Shown here: positions 1 to 6,058 of the stretch, piece after piece | How positions within the stretch are numbered: position 1 is the stretch's first letter | Layout of the letters: each line of letters begins with the position of its first letter | Assembly (NCBI GenBank): GCA_031425695.1 | Contig: JANPJV010000075.1 | Coordinates: 1-10,959 of the forward strand | Length of the DNA stretch: 10,959 nucleotides | Direction of reading: 5' to 3' | Origin: JANPJV01 sp031425695 | GTDB taxonomy: Bacteria; Pseudomonadota; Gammaproteobacteria; Xanthomonadales; SZUA-5 | Notes under the pieces: generated by a model | Told to the model about the DNA's origin: nothing | The model's database searches: none | Seen by the model: only the letters and a program-made list of their open reading frames with translations | Made by a program: the position numbers and the translations under genes

Positions 1-85
1 AGCACGGGAGAGGGGAGCAACGCCATCTCCGCCGCGTTCGACGCTAATCAGGGTGCATTTTGTGTAAGCCGGCTTTTAGCAGCAA

Positions 86-775
86 TCACTCCGACAGCCA
101 CGGGTAGCGCGAGCGTCTGACCCACCATTCGGACGCAATCAAGGCACCGACCGAGAGCCCAATCGACACCAGTGCCAAGCGGGTAATGCCCCCGCTACCG
201 CCTGGCACCTGCGTCAGTGTGTGCATTGCCAGGGCAATCGTCTGGGTTTCGCCGGGAATATTCGAAACGAAAGTGATGGTGGCTCCGAACTCGCCGAGTG
301 CCTTGGCGAATGCGAGCGTCATTCCCGATGCGATTCCCGGCAGGCTGAGTGGCAGGATCACCTGCCAGAAACGCGCCCAGGGACGCGCACCCAGGCTCAG
401 TGCCATTTCATCGATTTCGCGCGGGATGGCCTCAATCGAGAGGCGGACGGAGCGCACGAAAAGTGGGAACGCCATGATCGTGGCGGCAATCACCGCACCG
501 GTCCAGCGGAAGGCAAAACTGATCCCCAGGTACTGATCGAGCCACCATCCGATCGCACCCTGGCGACCGAGCAATACCAGCAGCACATAGCCCGTCAGCA
601 CCGGGGGCAGCAGCAGGGGCAGATGCACGAGCGCATCGAACAGGTGCTTGCCGGGAAACTTCCATCGCGCGAGGACATAAGCGACGCCTACCGCAAACGG
701 CAGGCCGCACAGCACCGCCAGCGCGGCCACGCGCAGGCTGAGGAAAATCGCGGCCAGCTCCTCGGCACTGAACAT
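86..775 (-). CDS. modB: Molybdate ABC transporter permease ModB
   Basis: Inner-membrane permease (229 residues) of the ModABC importer, which brings molybdate into the cytoplasm for molybdenum cofactor synthesis. The sequence shows about five hydrophobic helices (roughly residues 8-35, 46-70, 90-108, 145-170, 197-216). The EAA loop that docks the ATPase lies near residues 123-146 (EMALSLGA, then LPLSLPGI). The ModB/CysT-type stretches LPLLLPPVLTGY and ALGEFGATI are also present. Length and order match full-length ModB. The ATG (773-775) directly abuts the modA stop codon (776-778) with no gap, so the two are almost certainly cotranscribed and translationally coupled. The third gene usually expected, modC, should follow below position 86, but the remaining 85 bases hold no recognisable ModC start. 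Family assignment is firm; molybdate rather than tungstate specificity is inferred from modA. Confidence 0.95.
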   Translation of the reverse strand: MFSAEELAAIFLSLRVAALAVLCGLPFAVGVAYVLARWKFPGKHLFDALVHLPLLLPPVLTGYVLLVLLGRQGAIGWWLDQYLGISFAFRWTGAVIAATIMAFPLFVRSVRLSIEAIPREIDEMALSLGARPWARFWQVILPLSLPGIASGMTLAFAKALGEFGATITFVSNIPGETQTIALAMHTLTQVPGGSGGITRLALVSIGLSVGALIASEWWVRRSRYPWLSE

Positions 776-1531
776 TCAGGGATCCAGCACACGAAAGCCT
801 GCGGCCTGGAACACCTTGCGTGAGCGGGGCGACTTGAGGTGGGCGATGAATGCGTCGGCGGGCCCCGCCGGCGCCGCCGTTACCCGCGCCAAGGGATAGA
901 CAATCGGTTGGTGGGAAGCATTTGGCAAAATGGCCAGCACGCGCACTCGCGGTTCGACACGCGCGTCCGTGGCGTAGACGATTCCCAGCGGCGATTCCCC
1001 CAGGGCCACGAACGCCAACGCCGCGCGGACATTCTCGGCTTGCGCAAGCCGCCCTTCGAGCGCATTCCAGGCGCCCAGCGCGATCATCGACTGACGCGCA
1101 TAGCGACCGGCAGGAACACTGGCAATCTCGGCCAGCGCCAAACGGCCGTCATGGCCAAGCGCCAGCAGCCACGACTGTGGTCGGGCGAGGTCAATGGCGG
1201 TACTCGCGCCTGCCGGTGAAACCACCACCAGCGAATTGCCCAGCAAGTCTGCGCGGGTGGCGGGATCGATGAGCCCGCGTTGCTGCAGGTAATCCATCCA
1301 TTCCGCGTCGGCGCTGAAAAACACATCCGCGGGCGCGCCGGCTTCGATCTGCCGTGCCAGCGCCGAACTGCCTGCAAGCACGAGCGAAACTTCCCCACCA
1401 TTCGCCGCGCGCCAATCGATGGCAATCTGCTCGAGGCTCTCCTTCAGGCTGGCTGCGGCGAAGACGCGCAAGGGCTCGGCGCCGGCCGTCTGGCACAGAA
1501 GGCACAGGAACAGGATTCGGAGCAGGAGCAC
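776..1531 (-). CDS. modA: Molybdate-binding periplasmic protein ModA
   Basis: Periplasmic solute-binding protein that captures molybdate (or tungstate) and delivers it to ModB. From the GTG start chosen here it has 251 residues, beginning with a signal peptide: Arg5, hydrophobic core LFLCLLC, probable cleavage after QTAGA. The mature protein opens with the ModA hallmark VFAAASLKESL; its serine, together with LAGSSALARQI, corresponds to the oxyanion-binding serines of the family. Further hallmarks are GAPADVFFSADAEWMDYL and ALGESPLGIVYATDA, whose tyrosine is a usual ligand contact. An alternative TTG start at 1561 lies in the same frame but has no Shine-Dalgarno sequence. The GTG at 1529-1531 has GGTGAG nine bases upstream and gives a more typical signal peptide. 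An in-frame stop at 1583-1585 bars longer forms. No ModE-type operator was recognised upstream. Confidence 0.93.
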   Translation of the reverse strand: MLLLRILFLCLLCQTAGAEPLRVFAAASLKESLEQIAIDWRAANGGEVSLVLAGSSALARQIEAGAPADVFFSADAEWMDYLQQRGLIDPATRADLLGNSLVVVSPAGASTAIDLARPQSWLLALGHDGRLALAEIASVPAGRYARQSMIALGAWNALEGRLAQAENVRAALAFVALGESPLGIVYATDARVEPRVRVLAILPNASHQPIVYPLARVTAAPAGPADAFIAHLKSPRSRKVFQAAGFRVLDP

Positions 1532-1565
1532 GAGACGGGACTCACCGATGGCGAGGCGCAAGTAT

Positions 1566-1617
1566 GGCCGTAGGCATAGGCCTTAGGCGTAGGCCGTGGG
1601 CGTAGGCCGTAGTGCGC
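1566..1617. repeat. Four-unit 13-bp tandem repeat upstream of modA
   Basis: Four head-to-tail 13-bp units start at 1566, 1579, 1592 and 1605. Each begins GGCC. The units read GGCCGTAGGCATA, GGCCTTAGGCGTA, GGCCGTGGGCGTA and GGCCGTAGTGCGC. They lie in the presumed leader or promoter region of modA, 35 bases from the preferred start. The function is unknown; replication slippage could vary the copy number. Confidence 0.8.
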
Positions 1618-1628
1618 GCAGCCTCACC

Positions 1629-1687
1629 GCGCGCTCTGCGGCGCTCAAGTTTTCCCGCGCGACCACCAAGAGCGCCGCAGAGCGCGC
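1629..1687. repeat. 18-bp perfect inverted repeat, possible terminator
   Basis: Arms at 1629-1646 and 1670-1687 are perfectly complementary over 18 bp (GCGCGCTCTGCGGCGCTC and its complement) around a 23-base loop. The structure begins 32 bases past the stop codon of the minus-strand gene at 1719-2216 and lies upstream of modA, a reasonable place for a transcription stop. No T-run follows on either strand, so it is not a classic intrinsic terminator. It could instead be a dispersed palindromic repeat. Confidence 0.7.
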
Positions 1688-1718
1688 CAGAAGCCGCGCA
1701 CAGCGGCCTACATCATCC

Positions 1719-2216
1719 TCAGCTCACCGCGGAAATCGAGTCGTACGGAAGTTCCTGTGCACCGGTTGCTTGTACCGCAGCTTCGATGTTTGCGACGATT
1801 TCCGGTTCGGCGTCGATCACGACAAGCACGCGTCCCGCCTCGATCTCGGCTTCGAATGTGCGCCGGACTTCGTTCGGAATAGCCGATCCCATCAGTGCGC
1901 CGGACCACGACCCCATCACCGCGCCAGCCATCGTGAAGATCGCTGCGCCGGCAACGGTGATGCCGAGCGGCGGGATCACCATGGCCAGCAGTCCCGCCAC
2001 CAGACCCATGCTCCCGCCGCCGATCGCACCGCGCACGGCCCCGGGCGCGAGGTCCATGTTGACGTCGTGTCGCTTGTCCGGAACCAGTTGCATCTCGATG
2101 TCCGAGCGCGCCACCAGCGAAATATCTTCATCCAGCGCCCCGGCCTGCCGCGCCGCCGCCACCGCGCCCTGGGCCTTGAGAATGTCAGTCGTACTGAACA
2201 CCCGACGATGCTTCAT
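1719..2216 (-). CDS. Glycine-rich membrane-associated protein of unknown function
   Basis: A 165-residue protein with three visible parts. Residues 1-50 are soluble and look like a small alpha-beta fold (RRVFSTTDILKAQGAVAAA, then DISLVAR). Residues 59-113 are a glycine-rich hydrophobic stretch with GxxxG-like spacing, typical of glycine-zipper membrane segments. Residues 116-158 return to a soluble fold (FEAEIEAGRVLVVIDA). This layout resembles DUF1269 or general-stress 17M-like proteins, in which a ferredoxin-like fold is interrupted by a glycine-rich hairpin; the resemblance is from memory. The start is supported by GGAGG four bases before the ATG. It stands alone, with structured repeats on both sides, and has no evident operon partner. 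I cannot assign a function. Confidence 0.85.
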   Translation of the reverse strand: MKHRRVFSTTDILKAQGAVAAARQAGALDEDISLVARSDIEMQLVPDKRHDVNMDLAPGAVRGAIGGGSMGLVAGLLAMVIPPLGITVAGAAIFTMAGAVMGSWSGALMGSAIPNEVRRTFEAEIEAGRVLVVIDAEPEIVANIEAAVQATGAQELPYDSISAVS

Positions 2217-2305
2217 GAGTCCTCCATGGATGAGCTCGAATCGTGGCGCTCAAGATGGTCGACTCGGTCGAAACAGGATGTGAAGGCACGTGGACCGACA
2301 CGCAG

Positions 2306-2365
2306 GTCACGTTGCGGCCGCGAGGAACCGACGCGCGGCCTCAGAACCGATCGTCGCTACGTGAC
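2306..2365. repeat. 60-bp element with terminal inverted repeats, copy 1
   Basis: Begins GTCACGTTGCGGCCG and ends TCGTCGCTACGTGAC. It is exactly 60 bp, the same length as the two copies near 9.3 kb. The terminal arms match at about 11 of 15 positions. A second, internal stem (GGCCGCG at 2316-2322 with CGCGGCC at 2334-2340) competes with the outer pairing. Confidence 0.75.
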
Positions 2366-2378
2366 ACCAAGGAGAATC

Positions 2379-2438
2379 GTCCGCCTAGCGCCCGTCTCCT
2401 GCGTCGCACGATCAGATCGACGCCAAGCGCAACGTGAC
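2379..2438. repeat. Degenerate 60-bp terminal-inverted-repeat element, copy 2
   Basis: Starts GTCCGCCTAGCGCCCG, close to GTCACGTAGCGCCCG of the other copies with one extra base, and ends GCGCAACGTGAC. It abuts the ligD stop codon: the sequence after the element (CTA at 2439-2441) is the TAG stop on the minus strand, and CTA also follows the element copy ending at 9376. Confidence 0.6.
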
Positions 2439-5018
2439 CTACGATTTCAGCTTGCTCAAGTTCTGCTGGATATCGTCGATGCCTTCCCAGGGGTCGGATT
2501 TGAGCTTGGCGAGGCGTTTGGGGACGGAGTCGATGTCGAAGAAGTTGCCGGCTTTCAGCCGTGACAGCTCGGACCATGCGAGGTTGACGGCAACCGGGGC
2601 ACCTTCGCGGGCGCGCAGCGAGTAGGAGGCGACGCTGGTGGCACCGCGGCCGTTGCGCAGGTAGTCGAGAAAGATTTTTCCCTCGCGCAGTTTCTTCGAC
2701 ATGTTTGCGACGAAACGGTTTGGTTCTGCCTGCGACATCGATTCGGCAAAGGCATGCGCGAATGGCTTGACCAGGTTCCAGTCGCAACCGGGATTCAGCG
2801 GCACCACGACGTGCAGTCCCTTGCCACCGGACGTGCGCAGGTATGATTTGAGCTCGATGCGCTCGAGCAGGTCGTGGATCTTCTTCGCCGCGCTCTTGAC
2901 CTCGCTCCACTCCACGTCGGGGCCGGGATCAAGATCGAAGACGATGCGGTTGGCGCGCTCGGGATTGCTTGCGGTCGAGCCCCACGGGTGGAATTCCAGG
3001 GCGTTGAACTGCACCAGCTCCATGACCGACGCGGCGTCGTTGACGACCAGGTAATCCGCCTGCTTGCCGGAGTCCTCGAGAATGCGCACGGTGTCAGCGA
3101 GCTTGACGCCCGCGGTCAGGTGCTTCTGGAAGAAGCAGGCTTTGGCGATGCCGTCCGGGCAGCGGATGATCGATAGCGGTCGCCCTTTGATCTCTGGCAG
3201 GAACCAGTCCATCACCGCCAGGTAGTAGTCGGCGACCTGGCGCTTGGTGGTGCCGCGATCCGGAAACACAACTTTGTCGGGGCTGGTCAGGCGCATCCCT
3301 TCCGGGGCAGGTTCGGCCGGCTTGGGCGTCTTGGCGGCTGGCTTGCGCTCGCTGTCACCAAGCTGCTGCACGGTCTTGTCCATGCGAATTCCTTTGAGTG
3401 ATGGCTGCCGCAGCAGGCCCTGGTTGCCGATCCCACGGGAAAACACCTCGACCACCCAGGTGGGCTCGATCCAGGTAGCGCGCCGGAGCTCGGTGCTCAT
3501 TGCATGGATGTGCGCGGGCGATTTCTTCAGCTGGGGTTCTTTCGCGAGTCGCGCGGTGACCGTGCGCAGCAACTCGTCGCTGAAGCCCGATCCGACGCGA
3601 CCGACATAGCGCCACCCGTGTTCGGAATCGGGCTTGGCCAGCAGCAGCGAACCAAAGCCGTTTCGCGAGCCCTGCGCCTGGGTGTAGCCGACGACGGCGA
3701 ACTCATCGGTGTCGAGGCGCTTGGTCTTGCGCCAGTCGTCGCCACGGCCGCCGCGATAAGGCGAATTCACGCGTTTGGACATGATCCCTTCGAGCCCGAG
3801 CTCGCTTGCCAGCGCAAAGGCGGCGTCGCCATTGCCAACGGAGTGCGAGCTGTAGGCAATCCGCGGTGGCGGCTTGGACAGCATTGCAGCCAGCAGCTCC
3901 TTGCGCTGCAGCAGCGGCACACGCTCCAGCCGATACCCTTGGAGATGGACGATGTCGAAAATGACGTAGGCCAGCGGCGCCTGGCTCTCACCTGACAGTG
4001 TCGCCTGCAACAGGCCGAAATCACTGTGGCCATTGCGGAGCGCAACCAGCTCGCCGTCGAGGGCAGCCGCTTCCAGTTCGAGCGCCTTGAGCGCTCGAAC
4101 CACCTCCGGGATTTTTTTCGTCCAGTCGAGCCCGTTTCGCGACCACAGCCGGACATCGCCATCGACGATCGTCGCGGTGATCCGATAGCCGTCCCACTTG
4201 ACCTCGTGGATCCAGTCATCGCCCTTGGGTGGTGCGTCACCGAGGCGAGCAAGCTGCGGCTCGAAGAATTCCTGGCGCAACTCATCCTTGACCGCACCCG
4301 GGAGCGCGCCAGCGTGCTCCATCCAGATCGTTACATTGGACTTCGACCTACGAGCCTTGCGCGCGACAGCCGTATCGGGCGCCGGCTCGACCTTGGGGAG
4401 GCTTGCGGTTTTGGTGACCTTCCGGGCAGCAACCTTCTCGGCTGTGACCGGGGACGCCGCTGTCTTGCCGCTGACGCCGCGCACTGTATGCGCAGGCGGG
4501 GGAGTCACATCCTCGAGCAGATCGTCGGCCTCGTGCTCGGCGGCAAACTGGTCCTGGTGCTTGAACAACAACCATTCGGGCTGGCGGCCACCGCGGCGAC
4601 TGCGCACCAGATGCCACCCGCCGAACAGCTTTTCACCGAACAGTTCGAAGCGCAGATGACCTTTGTCGATCTGCGCCTGAGCGTCGCCATCGGTCGACCA
4701 CACCCCGCGATCGAAGATCGCAACGTGGCCACCGCCATACTGGCCTTCCGGAATGATCCCGGCAAAGTCGGCGTAATCGATGGGATGGTCTTCAACTTCA
4801 GCGGCGAGGCGCTTGACCTTGGGGTCGAAGCTGGGACCCTTCGGCACCGCCCAGCTCTTCAGCGTATCGCCAACCTGCAGGCGGAAATCGTAATGGCGCC
4901 GGCTCGCGTGGTGCAGCTGCACCACGAAGATCGCGCGCTCGTCCTTCGCCGCCTGAACCGGCGGCGGTTCCTGTGTCTTACCGAAATGTCGCTTGCGCTG
5001 GTACTCGACCAGGCTCAT
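2439..5018 (-). CDS. ligD: Multifunctional DNA ligase D (non-homologous end joining)
   Basis: An 859-residue ATP-dependent DNA ligase/polymerase/end-processing enzyme that, with Ku, repairs double-strand breaks. Three domains occur in the order found in Pseudomonas aeruginosa LigD. The 3'-phosphoesterase spans about residues 1-170, with the metal and catalytic set H36, H42, D44, R46 (HYDFRL), H78 and Y82. The ligase spans about 245-550, with adenylated lysine K274 in EVKWDGYR, then FDIVHLQG, EGIMSKR and WRKTKR. The polymerase/primase spans about 575-850, with D695 and D697 in VFDLDPG and RTSGGKGLHVVVPL at 728-741. All key residues are present, so it should be active. A basic Ala/Pro/Lys-rich linker (about 180-228) joins the first two domains. 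It lies 16 bases downstream of a small basic protein gene and is probably cotranscribed. No ku gene is in the window. The TAG stop lies at the edge of a repeat element. Confidence 0.98.
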   Translation of the reverse strand: MSLVEYQRKRHFGKTQEPPPVQAAKDERAIFVVQLHHASRRHYDFRLQVGDTLKSWAVPKGPSFDPKVKRLAAEVEDHPIDYADFAGIIPEGQYGGGHVAIFDRGVWSTDGDAQAQIDKGHLRFELFGEKLFGGWHLVRSRRGGRQPEWLLFKHQDQFAAEHEADDLLEDVTPPPAHTVRGVSGKTAASPVTAEKVAARKVTKTASLPKVEPAPDTAVARKARRSKSNVTIWMEHAGALPGAVKDELRQEFFEPQLARLGDAPPKGDDWIHEVKWDGYRITATIVDGDVRLWSRNGLDWTKKIPEVVRALKALELEAAALDGELVALRNGHSDFGLLQATLSGESQAPLAYVIFDIVHLQGYRLERVPLLQRKELLAAMLSKPPPRIAYSSHSVGNGDAAFALASELGLEGIMSKRVNSPYRGGRGDDWRKTKRLDTDEFAVVGYTQAQGSRNGFGSLLLAKPDSEHGWRYVGRVGSGFSDELLRTVTARLAKEPQLKKSPAHIHAMSTELRRATWIEPTWVVEVFSRGIGNQGLLRQPSLKGIRMDKTVQQLGDSERKPAAKTPKPAEPAPEGMRLTSPDKVVFPDRGTTKRQVADYYLAVMDWFLPEIKGRPLSIIRCPDGIAKACFFQKHLTAGVKLADTVRILEDSGKQADYLVVNDAASVMELVQFNALEFHPWGSTASNPERANRIVFDLDPGPDVEWSEVKSAAKKIHDLLERIELKSYLRTSGGKGLHVVVPLNPGCDWNLVKPFAHAFAESMSQAEPNRFVANMSKKLREGKIFLDYLRNGRGATSVASYSLRAREGAPVAVNLAWSELSRLKAGNFFDIDSVPKRLAKLKSDPWEGIDDIQQNLSKLKS

Positions 5019-5034
5019 GGGCCTGATCCGTAAC

Positions 5035-5220
5035 TCAACGCTTTTTCTGGTCGCCGCGATCGCCCTGCCCCGGCGCCGCCTCGGTCTTCGCAGACTTGCG
5101 CACGTCCTGGCTCAGCGATTTGCTGACGTCGTCGGACTCCGAGAAACGCCCCTGATCGTCACGACGCACGAAACGCTTGTCGCCGTTCGGCGCAATCAAC
5201 TCACGTTTGCCCTTCGACAT
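5035..5220 (-). CDS. Small basic hydrophilic protein upstream of ligD
   Basis: A 61-residue protein with no hydrophobic segment: 16 Lys/Arg against 11 Asp/Glu, rich in Ser, Gly and Gln. It starts MSKGKRELIAPNGDKRFVRR and ends in a GQGDRGDQKKR-like tail, suggesting a soluble, partly disordered, possibly nucleic-acid-binding protein. I recall similar uncharacterised proteins (KGKRELI, DKRYVRRD, GRF, GQGD motifs) in many proteobacteria, but no function. The reading frame is credible: a strong ribosome site (AGGGAGGT, five bases before the ATG), high expression potential, and a position 16 bases upstream of ligD on the same strand. Cotranscription suggests a link to end joining or stress survival, but that is inference from position only. 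Confidence 0.85.
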   Translation of the reverse strand: MSKGKRELIAPNGDKRFVRRDDQGRFSESDDVSKSLSQDVRKSAKTEAAPGQGDRGDQKKR

Positions 5221-5225
5221 GGTTC

Positions 5226-5233
5226 ACCTCCCT
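5226..5233 (-). promoter_or_regulatory. Strong Shine-Dalgarno site of the ligD-upstream gene
   Basis: On the minus strand AGGGAGGT lies five bases before the ATG at 5218-5220, near the anti-Shine-Dalgarno consensus. By contrast ligD itself has only a weak GGATCAGG-like site before its ATG, so the small protein is probably made in excess over LigD. Confidence 0.75.
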
Positions 5234-5317
5234 GTTGGTGTGAAGAGATGCTGCCGAGCTTGCAGTCAAGGTGCTGCGAACCAAGATCGCGGAAATGCCG
5301 ACCGGGTGTTCACATCC

Positions 5318-5434
5318 GTGGGTCGCTGCCCGCGGACGCTGCCGATCTGGTTTTGGATATGGTGGGTCTGCGCTGCGCGCGGACGCTGGTGATCTGGTTT
5401 TGGATTTGGTGGGTCTGCGCTGCGCGCGGACGCT
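5318..5434 (+). repeat. Tandem hairpin repeats, 47-bp period
   Basis: Two complete 26-base hairpin units (5362-5387 and 5409-5434) and one shortened unit (5318-5340) share a GTGGG head and CGCT tail. The complete units have arms TCTGCGC and GCGCGGA around a TGC loop. They are separated by 21-base spacers containing GATCTGGTTTTGGAT, giving a 47-bp period. A third spacer start follows at 5435 before the sequence diverges. Confidence 0.85.
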
Positions 5435-5452
5435 GGTGATCTGGTTTAAGGA

Positions 5453-5478
5453 ATCGTCCGCGCTTGGCGCAGACCCAC
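5453..5478 (-). repeat. 26-base hairpin repeat, inverted copy
   Basis: Read on the minus strand: GTGGG, arm TCTGCGC, loop CAA, arm GCGCGGA, then CGAT in place of CGCT. It faces the copy at 5409-5434 tail to tail, 29 bases past the end of the DUF1761 gene, where the pair could fold as one long hairpin and limit read-through. Confidence 0.8.
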
Positions 5479-5506
5479 CGGTAGCAAAGGGGCCTGCCGC
5501 AATCGC

Positions 5507-5899
5507 TCAATGCCACAGCCCAAGCACCAGCCCATACAGGACGAACTGCAGGGTGTGGTAACCACTGTCGATCGCCCACATCAGGTTGCTGCGGTTCGCA
5601 AACTGGTAGTTGATGCCGAAGCTCGTCGCCACGAAACACAGGCCGACGATGGCGCCCTGCTTGAGCGCGTACTTGAGCTCGGGTGCTGGGCCAATGAGGT
5701 ACGCAAAGCCGATGGCGGCGATGAGCGCGAACACGAAGCTTACGCCGAACACCCGGCCCGGATGGCCAGCGGCCTTCTTGTCCATGCCACTTTCGCGATT
5801 CCACGCATTGCCGAACAGCACCGATGAGTACCAGAGACCGCCGAGCATGAAGGCCGAAGCGGCCGCGACCAGGATCGCCAGGATGTTGTAACCGTACAT
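5507..5899 (-). CDS. DUF1761 family small membrane protein
   Basis: A 130-residue integral inner-membrane protein with four predicted helices, near residues 4-26, 50-72, 80-100 and 108-128. The family hallmark is the first-helix end LGGLWYSSVLFGNAWNRESG; DUF1761 proteins carry a similar GxLWYSP-like motif. The biochemical function of the family is unknown. The ATG is supported by AAAGGAG a few bases upstream on the minus strand. It has no operon partner: 286 bases separate it from the ligD unit and 158 from the amidohydrolase. Both gaps are filled by the 26-base hairpin repeats, so the gene is bracketed by repeat pairs 28 bases from its stop and 36 bases from its start. The family call is good; no role is assigned. 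Confidence 0.9.
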   Translation of the reverse strand: MYGYNILAILVAAASAFMLGGLWYSSVLFGNAWNRESGMDKKAAGHPGRVFGVSFVFALIAAIGFAYLIGPAPELKYALKQGAIVGLCFVATSFGINYQFANRSNLMWAIDSGYHTLQFVLYGLVLGLWH

Positions 5900-5935
5900 G
5901 GACTTCTCCTTTGGGCTTGTCTGGGTCCGGAGCTT

Positions 5936-5961
5936 GTGGGTCCGGACCTTGTCCGGACGCT
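5936..5961 (+). repeat. 26-base hairpin repeat (GC-type arms)
   Basis: GTGGG, arm TCCGGAC, loop CTT, arm GTCCGGA, CGCT. The arms pair perfectly over 7 bp. A partial copy of the left half (GGGTCCGGAGCTT) sits just before it at 5923-5935, in the leader of the DUF1761 gene. Confidence 0.85.
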
Positions 5962-5981
5962 TCTACGCGATTTTTGAGGAA

Positions 5982-6007
5982 AGCGTCCGAACAAGGTTCG
6001 GACCCAC
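5982..6007 (-). repeat. 26-base hairpin repeat (AT-substituted arms)
   Basis: On the minus strand: GTGGG, arm TCCGAAC, loop CTT, arm GTTCGGA, CGCT. Relative to the copy at 5936-5961 both arms changed at one position so that pairing is kept (G-C to A-T). It lies tail to tail with that copy. Confidence 0.85.
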
Positions 6008-6020
6008 AGAGCCGTGGGAA

Positions 6021-6046
6021 AGCGTCCGAACAAGCTTCGGACCCAC
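6021..6046 (-). repeat. 26-base hairpin repeat, direct copy
   Basis: On the minus strand: GTGGG, TCCGAAG, CTT, GTTCGGA, CGCT. It differs from the neighbour at 5982-6007 by one base, which breaks the innermost pair. It ends 12 bases past the stop of the amidohydrolase gene (6059-6061). Confidence 0.82.
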
Positions 6047-6058
6047 ACAGCCGATGAC

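Noticed and set aside
66..77. Possible terminator after modB (AAGCCGGCTTTT)
   Set aside because: The palindrome has no loop and its T-run points the wrong way for the minus-strand modB transcript.
1596..2564. A 322-codon open frame on the plus strand
   Set aside because: It crosses tandem and inverted repeats, the antisense of the glycine-rich protein and the end of ligD. It is very Arg/Ser/His-rich and shows no domain.
4026..5033. A 335-codon open frame on the plus strand
   Set aside because: It is antisense to the phosphoesterase and ligase domains of LigD, which carry all catalytic residues.
5318..5478. Possible CRISPR array because of regularly spaced repeats
   Set aside because: There are only two to three units, the spacers are nearly identical rather than unique, and no cas genes are present. 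It is a tandem duplication of a hairpin and its spacer.
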